20,700 bases of DNA, taken from positions 5,931,318-5,952,017 of the forward strand of contig BFEA01000012.1 in NCBI GenBank assembly GCA_003427395.1, written 5' to 3'. Below, one piece after another: positions 16,190 through 20,700 of this stretch. The notes under the pieces are model-generated. The model did no database searches and was not told where the DNA came from. It saw only the letters and a program-made list of their open reading frames with translations. A program made the position numbers and the translations under genes. The stretch's first letter is position 1. The number at the start of each line of letters is the position of its first letter. The DNA comes from Chara braunii (lineage: Eukaryota > Streptophyta > Charophyceae > Charales > Characeae).

Positions 16190-17502
16190 GCCCAAAGGGA
16201 AATAAAAAAGGGAAAAGAAAGCTCAACACAACAAATAACNACAAACCCACTNCCAAAAATCGGTTATGCATAGCATTAATACTAAACCACCCATCATCCC
16301 CTACACCCCAACTTACACAGTCTCTAAACCAACCTCATAAGGTCCAGCTACCCCCTTTACTACATCCCCCTCACCACCGAACCCTCCACACACCTCCCAC
16401 CAATACCCCCCACCACCGCACCCTACACACNNTACCCACACACTGACCAACTACAGCGTAGGAGCCAAGCAAAGCCTACAGAGCATCAGTTATTAGTTCG
16501 GCACCAGCAACTATACAGAACTTTAGCCCATGAGCGGAATTTAGAACAAAAATACAGGGCCTAAGTCTACGGCTATTACGNACCACGGACTACAGGATTT
16601 AACTTCTAGCNAAGCTCACAGCTAAGAATTGCTCTAGTCGTCCCAGCGATCNANGCNAACCCGACAGCTAAGCAACTGAGAGGGACAGGCTAGAGACAGC
16701 TCTGTAGCCAGACAACAAGTAGAGCGTAGCAGGATAGTATAACAAGGAGGTACCACAATGTTAGAGTACTTCAATCAGGCTACCGTAGGCAGGGGGGNGA
16801 GACNGTACATCCTTCACTCGGGATGTAATTCATCGGTCCTTCACGCCATAAGACTGCCAGTGACAGGCTGCAAACAAGGAGACATCTAGCGAGGGTTTAG
16901 GGTTTTAGCACCAATTACAGAATAAGAGCAGAACCTCAGTAATACAGGCTAACTTAGGCAGGGGTGAAGGGAGGTACATCCTTCCATCGGGAAGTAATCA
17001 ATGCCATCCTTTCGGGCCTCCACACCATGAGGGGGAGGAGCGTGTGTGTACACATATTGTAATTCTTTCTGACTTGCCGGTGGAATAGGAACCGGACTGA
17101 TGCTCCCCAGAATGGAAAAGGAGTCGGAACCATAAGGTTCTGTTTAAAAATTCTCAAGTTCACTAAAAAAAAGCCAGTTCATGCACAAATTAATAAAATT
17201 ATGTCAATTCACCATAAGCAATTCAATTATTTTCAAATTTCAATATCACAGATTCACAGAATAGAATGACCTGCAATGACCGCGTGGTGGTTAACGGAGA
17301 CCCAAAATTTCAGCGTTCTTTAAATGCTATTTATAAGAAACCCCGAAGGCCTTTTTAACCAAACTTTGCATCATTCCATAGAGTGGACACCATATTTACA
17401 AACCACCCAAAAAACAAAAAAAGAGGGTGAAACGGTGAGGCAAAAGTGCACTTGACTGAAGAATTGCATTCAGAGAATTTTCAGAATTTTCAGCGTTGTT
17501 TG
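16190..17502. other. Non-coding stretch with ambiguous bases and a diverged tandem repeat
   Basis: No gene is recognisable. The first 250 bp are A/C-rich (perhaps LINE 3' UTR). N bases occur at 16240, 16252, 16431-16432, 16581, 16611, 16652, 16654, 16657, 16798 and 16804. Two related blocks, 16771-16850 and 16943-17020, share 'caggcta.c.taggcagggg' and 'gtacatccttc.atcggga.gtaat', spaced about 172 bp. From 17160 to 17500 the sequence is AT-rich with repeated 'ttttcagcgtt' words. Confidence 0.5.
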
Positions 17503-17675
17503 GAAATGGTCACCACAAACAATTCCAATTGGATAAAAACACTCAGACACCCTTAGATGAAAGAGTGGTATTTCAAGCTTGGTAGTCACTGCTGACCACC
17601 TCCCACCTATCCTACACATTCAATCAAGGAACATTAAGAAATGGTCACCAGACACAATTCCAACAGTCCAAAAAA
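17503..17675. repeat. Direct repeat, period 135 bp
   Basis: GAAATGGTCACCACAAACAA at 17503 and GAAATGGTCACCAGACACAA at 17638 begin two related segments of about 38 bp, each ending in an A-rich run. The right copy directly abuts the inverted GC-rich structure at 17691. Confidence 0.8.
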
Positions 17676-17690
17676 AAAAAAACCAAAAAA

Positions 17691-17760
17691 GCTAGGCTAC
17701 CGGCCGGGCCACCCGGGTCACCCTGTTTTCCCGGGCGGCCCGGCCGTGCAAGGACCAGGG

Positions 17761-17810
<50 letters not shown>

Positions 17811-17975
17811 AAGAAAAAAAAACAAATAAAAAACTTTTTCTTCAGGGTCACGTTGAAATTCTTTACCAAATTAAAAAAAAGAAATACAACTAAAAATAAT
17901 TTTGATTTTTTTTTATTTTTTTTTTTTTTCCGACCGGCCGGGGAAGTGGGTCCCGGGCCACTCTGGTAGCCTAGC
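17691..17975. repeat. Foldback pair: GC-rich unit, poly(A) and poly(T) core, inverted GC-rich unit
   Basis: GCTAGGCTACC (17691-17701) is matched by GGTAGCCTAGC (17965-17975) in inverted orientation. Each is followed inward by a CCGGGC-rich module of about 50-60 bp and then a homopolymer: 48 A from 17761, and T tracts ending near 17929. Both modules read the same way when translated inward (LGYR/Q.G...GP.GKKKK), so they are diverged copies of one unit in inverted orientation. A6 runs flank both outer ends. The class is uncertain: an inverted pair of A-tailed short retroelements, a foldback element, or an assembly chimera. Confidence 0.75.
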
Positions 17976-18899
17976 AAAAAAGCAAAAAATTGGCCAAAAA
18001 AACCTGATTTCAGCAATGAAAACAGTTTGTCTCGATTTTTCTGAGTATTGTCGAGTGGTGGTTTGATTTGCTGAGATTTCCGTTTTCTGAGTGAGAATGA
18101 TGTTTGCTTGCATGTGTATAACCCCCTGTATGATGATTGCTATGTGGAGTACTAATTGTGTGCTCGCCCTGTGTTTTGTGTGTCAAAGTAAGGGGTAGTT
18201 TACAAATTGGGAAAAGCAGGGACAGGACTGAAATTGGACACCAGACGGACTTCTAGAAACGCCAACATGAACAGGGACATAAGACGAATTTTGCTAGTAC
18301 CAGTCGGTGATTTTCCAGCAACTCGGGTAGGCCCAGCAGAGGTCCAGTAGGCTAAGAAGAACCCGGTAGTTTCCAAAAACGCCATCTAGTCAGGGCCCGT
18401 ACCTACATAGTAGGTAGGTTAGATACATGCCCTGAAGTAGAATTGCAGTCTGCGATGACGTTCCCTCCAAAAGCCAGGAACCTCAGGTATGCCAGCACAC
18501 TGGAGGGGTAGTCATACGACGGCCAAAGTGAGGCTGGAGGCTGAGTGGCAAGATATATTATTCAGGCACATTGAGTGAAGTGGTATCTTACCCCGCAGTC
18601 ATGCTGCTGAACCGTCCAGAGGGTGAAGGTAGGAGGAGCTTCTGCTGAGAAGTGGAGCTAGAGCGCGAGGAGACGACCTCCATGGCTATGAAGTACTGGT
18701 AGGAGGGAGAAGGCGTATGCACTGAACGTGCAATTTTGCAATTTGTTTCAGTCTCGGGTACTAAGCGGTACGCTATACACGCCTAGTTCCTACGGGCTGT
18801 GAAACCGCGCACTGATTGAGCGCGCAGCCGGCGCTCATGGATTTGAGCGCTGCTCAAAAGTGCACTCACAGCGTGCTTGAGCCGGGAATATTTCTGGGG
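17976..18899. other. Unassigned stretch with small inverted repeats
   Basis: No gene is recognised. It contains TACCTAC-ATA-GTAGGTA near 18400 and a cluster of TGAGCGC words at 18815-18880, including TGAGCGC...GCGCTCA (18817-18837) and TTGAGC-GCT-GCTCAA (18843-18857). A weakly repeated 'aaacgcca....caggg' word occurs at about 18255 and 18377. Confidence 0.4.
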
Positions 18900-19235
18900 G
18901 GGCAGAAAAGAAGTATAAAAAAAACGAAAAAAATATAGAGTTGTAGAAATTTTTTTTAGGTCTACAACCCCATATTTTTTATTTGATTTTTGAGGTTTCA
19001 ATATATTTGTAAAAAATCAAAAACTGAAAAAGAAAGAAAAACAAAAAAGATGAAATGGGTGGGTTAAACTGGGTTTTCCTTTTTTTTCACAGAGATTATT
19101 TTGCGGGCAAATAATAAACAAAAAAAAAAGGGTTGTAGAACTTTTGAAGATCTACAACCCTATATTTTTTATTGTTTTTTTTTTTAAGTTCAAATGTATT
19201 TTTGAACATCAAAAACATAAAAACCAGGAAAAAAA
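18900..19235. repeat. Diverged tandem repeat of about 192 bp with GTTGTAGA/TCTACAAC hairpins
   Basis: Two copies each contain GTTGTAGAA, a short spacer, TCTACAACCC, then ATATTTTTTAT and a 'tttcaa...atcaaaaac' tail. The second copy's hairpin is GGGTTGTAGA...TCTACAACCC (19130-19160). The offset between copies is about 192 bp. Minus-strand frames across them (KKYGVVDL, KKYRVVDLQKF) resemble each other only because the DNA is repeated. Confidence 0.85.
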
Positions 19236-19305
19236 AGATGCACACACACAGACACCCCCCCTCCCCCGCACACATGCACGCACACACGCACGCACGCACA
19301 TGCAC

Positions 19306-19312
<7 letters not shown>

Positions 19313-19397
<85 letters not shown>
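19313..19397. repeat. (GA)42 microsatellite with AC-rich flank
   Basis: 85 bp of pure GA repeats, preceded by a CA/CG-rich CACACG-type stretch (19240-19312). It ends 36 bp before the LTR of element 3. Confidence 0.98.
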
Positions 19398-19399
<2 letters not shown>

Positions 19400-19769
19400 T
19401 TACCGGGCAGCTCTGTTTGACAATATACATATATGCAATAACCCATGCAGTATGCCTCGTGGAATGTCTGAGGGCCTTGCCAGGCCACACTCAGACCCAG
19501 GCCGAAGGGGGAAAGAACCCCACGTAAAGATTCGGGGCCTGAACGAGTGACAATTGACTAAAGTCAACTGTCGGACACCCAACAGTCAAAGTCACAGTGT
19601 ACCCAGCCCAGGCCGCCGGTCAGACGCACACACTTGTTTGTATACAGGTACCCAGACAGCATCAGGACCAAAGGGAAGTCTGCAACTGTATACAATCCAG
19701 GCCCTCTACTGTGAGTCAATCTGTACGACTGTGGGAGGGAGACCTGAGGCCAGACTGCCTCGACAAACA

Positions 19770-19781
19770 CTACATAAGGCT
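19770..19781 (+). promoter_or_regulatory. TATA-like site of the element 3 LTR
   Basis: CTACATAAGGCT is conserved at the same distance from the LTR start as in element 1 (sense GTTACTTAAGGC). Transcription would start about 30 bp downstream, before the minisatellite. Confidence 0.4.
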
Positions 19782-19919
19782 TGGTCTCCAATAGGTCAAC
19801 ATTTATGCTGCCTTGACTGGCTCGACGCTGGCTTGACGCTGGCTGTGCGCTAGTACTGTGGACGACGACGCGGGACTGTGGTAGCATGCTGGCACCTTCT
19901 GTTCTGTGCGCCAGGCACT

Positions 19920-20190
19920 GCTGACGTGGCACTGCCACCTGTCTATCTTGCTGATGTGGCACTGCCACCTGTCTACATTGCTGATGTGGCACATACCACT
20001 TGTCTACAAGGCTGATGTGGCGCTGCCACCTGTCTACATTGCTGATGTGGCGCATGCCACTTGTCTACATTGCTGATGTGGTGCTGCCACCTGTCTACAA
20101 TGCTGATGTGGTGTTGCCACGTCTTCATTGTTGATGTGGTGCATGCCACCTGTCTCTACTGCTGACGTGGCATTGGCCACGCTGTCTACA
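19920..20190. repeat. LTR minisatellite, nine units of 28-32 bp with internal hairpins
   Basis: Units follow GCTGATGTGGCACTGCCACC plus TGTCTACATT. Each has a small inverted pair, GTGGC...GCCAC, variably GTGGCAC-ATA-CCAC or GTGGT-GCT-GCCAC. The first and last units read TGACGTGGC, an ACGT-core box; the middle ones read TGATGTGG. It occupies the same place as the array in element 1's LTR. Confidence 0.93.
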
Positions 20191-20313
20191 TGAGGTGACT
20201 GGTTGCGACAAGGAGGGAGATCGGGATCTGTGGATGATTGGGAATTGGTACTCACCTGAGGTTGACGTTGATACCGTGTACTGCTGTCGTCTTCATGGTC
20301 TCCACGAGATGAT

Positions 20314-20329
20314 AGTGCCACGTGGCACT
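20314..20329. promoter_or_regulatory. 16-bp palindromic G-box, identical to that at 2804-2819
   Basis: AGTGCCACGTGGCACT is flanked by CTTCTGTGTGATC, as in element 1 (sense CTTCTGTGTGTGATC). The identity in two diverged LTRs argues for a functional constraint or a stable structural role. Confidence 0.7.
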
Positions 20330-20623
20330 TCTGTGTGATCAAGACTTACCAGACTTGATACCGTATAGTATTGCTGACGTGGAGGCGAGGGGAAGCCTGG
20401 AGAAGGAGTGGGAAAGAATTGGGGCTACTCTTGTGTGGTCATTGATTATCTCTTCCACCTTCTCCTCTGTCTATTCCCCCTCCACTCTCTTCGTCTTTGG
20501 TAACGAGTTGTTGTTTCAGATATCACTTTCACGTTAACTGGAGACATTGTGCAGATCTGAGTCTACTTGTGCTTCGACGTCAGACAAGTATCTTCCAGTC
20601 TGAGTTATATATATTGTCACATT

Positions 20624-20635
20624 GTGAATCAGAGC
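20624..20635 (+). other. Degenerate primer-binding site of element 3
   Basis: GTGAATCAGAGC keeps the ATCAGAGC part of the iMet PBS exactly and differs at the start. It lies directly after the LTR end, supporting a plus-strand element entering the right side of the window. Confidence 0.55.
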
Positions 20636-20700
20636 GCACAAAAGGGAAAAGAAAAAAGGAAAAGGAAAAAAGGGAAAGGGAAGGAGGTAAGGAAAGCTCC
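20636..20700. other. Purine-rich start of element 3 leader
   Basis: The last 60 bp are almost entirely A and G (AAAAGGGAAAAGAAAAAAGG-type). No coding is visible before the window ends. Confidence 0.6.

Larger units (their letters stand above)
19434..20621 (+). repeat. 5' LTR of element 3, related to element 1
   Basis: It begins TGCAATAACCCATGC, as does the element 1 LTR in its sense direction. It can be aligned through the whole length: ACAATTGACTAAAGTCAACTGT, CACACTTGTTTGTATACAGG, TACATAAGGCT, the TGACGTGGC array, CTACATGAGGTGACTGGTTGC, and the 16-bp G-box palindrome. The outer 3' part is more diverged (TCCAGTCTGAGTTATAT... versus CAGACTGGGTTCATTACA). The end is placed at 20618-20621, just before a degenerate PBS, which makes this a 5' LTR whose element continues beyond the window. 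Confidence 0.85.

Noticed and set aside
16888-16905. GGGTTTAGGGTTTTAG resembling the plant telomere repeat
   Set aside because: Fewer than three units in a single short stretch; too short to be an interstitial telomere tract.
17645-18016. Phe-rich minus-strand ORF that looks membrane-spanning
   Set aside because: The hydrophobic run is the complement of poly(A).
19096-19490. (SL)n and (RE)n frames over the GA microsatellite
   Set aside because: Pure dinucleotide repeat translated on both strands.
19920-20190. Regularly spaced repeats of about 30 bp looking like a CRISPR array
   Set aside because: Units are contiguous without unique spacers, and the context is a eukaryotic LTR.
1-20700. AAAGCTCC at both window ends, suggesting circularity
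   Set aside because: Only eight bases match; the content is chromosomal repeat DNA and the window is an arbitrary cut.

Overview
This is a eukaryotic, plant-lineage repeat island. It holds several degraded retrotransposons, simple-sequence tracts and foldback repeats, and no gene I can assign to a host function. The PBS sequences match plant initiator-Met tRNA (TGGTATCAGAGC type). The polyprotein is a plant-type Ty3/gypsy chromovirus, and ACGT-core G-box motifs are abundant. The overall style recalls a charophyte green alga such as Chara. That organism guess is an inference from style, not a database match. Scattered N bases at 16240-16804 indicate draft assembly.

Layout. 1-1974: mostly unassigned sequence with one unidentified minus-strand ORF (943-1218), ending in what looks like the 3' end of a plus-strand LTR followed by a PBS (1977-1988, 'element 0'). 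2331-2546: (AATC)n-type simple repeat. 2559-10156: the main feature, a minus-strand Ty3/gypsy chromovirus ('element 1'). It has a complete 3' LTR (2559-3766), a decayed gag-pro-RT-RNaseH-integrase-chromodomain reading frame (9272 down to 3869), a roughly 0.7 kb leader, a PBS (9980-9991), and a 5' LTR cut off after 162 bp. 10157-14237: a second minus-strand element fragment ('element 2') with its own PBS (12924-12935) and a candidate LTR (12938-14237). It also carries a coiled-coil ORF broken by a 55-bp tandem duplication and a large foldback repeat. 14238-19400: low-complexity and tandem repeats, a C-rich/G4-prone tract, the 3' coding end of a LINE (15364-16189), a GC-rich/poly(A) inverted pair, and microsatellites. 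19434-20621: a plus-strand 5' LTR related to that of element 1, followed by a degenerate PBS ('element 3', interior outside the window).

Elements 1 and 3 share an unusual LTR design. Both have imperfect terminal inverted repeats, a TATA-like site, then a minisatellite whose units contain small hairpins and TGACGTGG-like boxes, then a conserved 16-bp palindrome with the perfect G-box GCCACGTGGC. The Gag of element 1 begins with a textbook secretory signal peptide, unusual for an LTR-retrotransposon Gag. The polyprotein has 11 premature stops and two frameshifts, so element 1 is dead in this copy.
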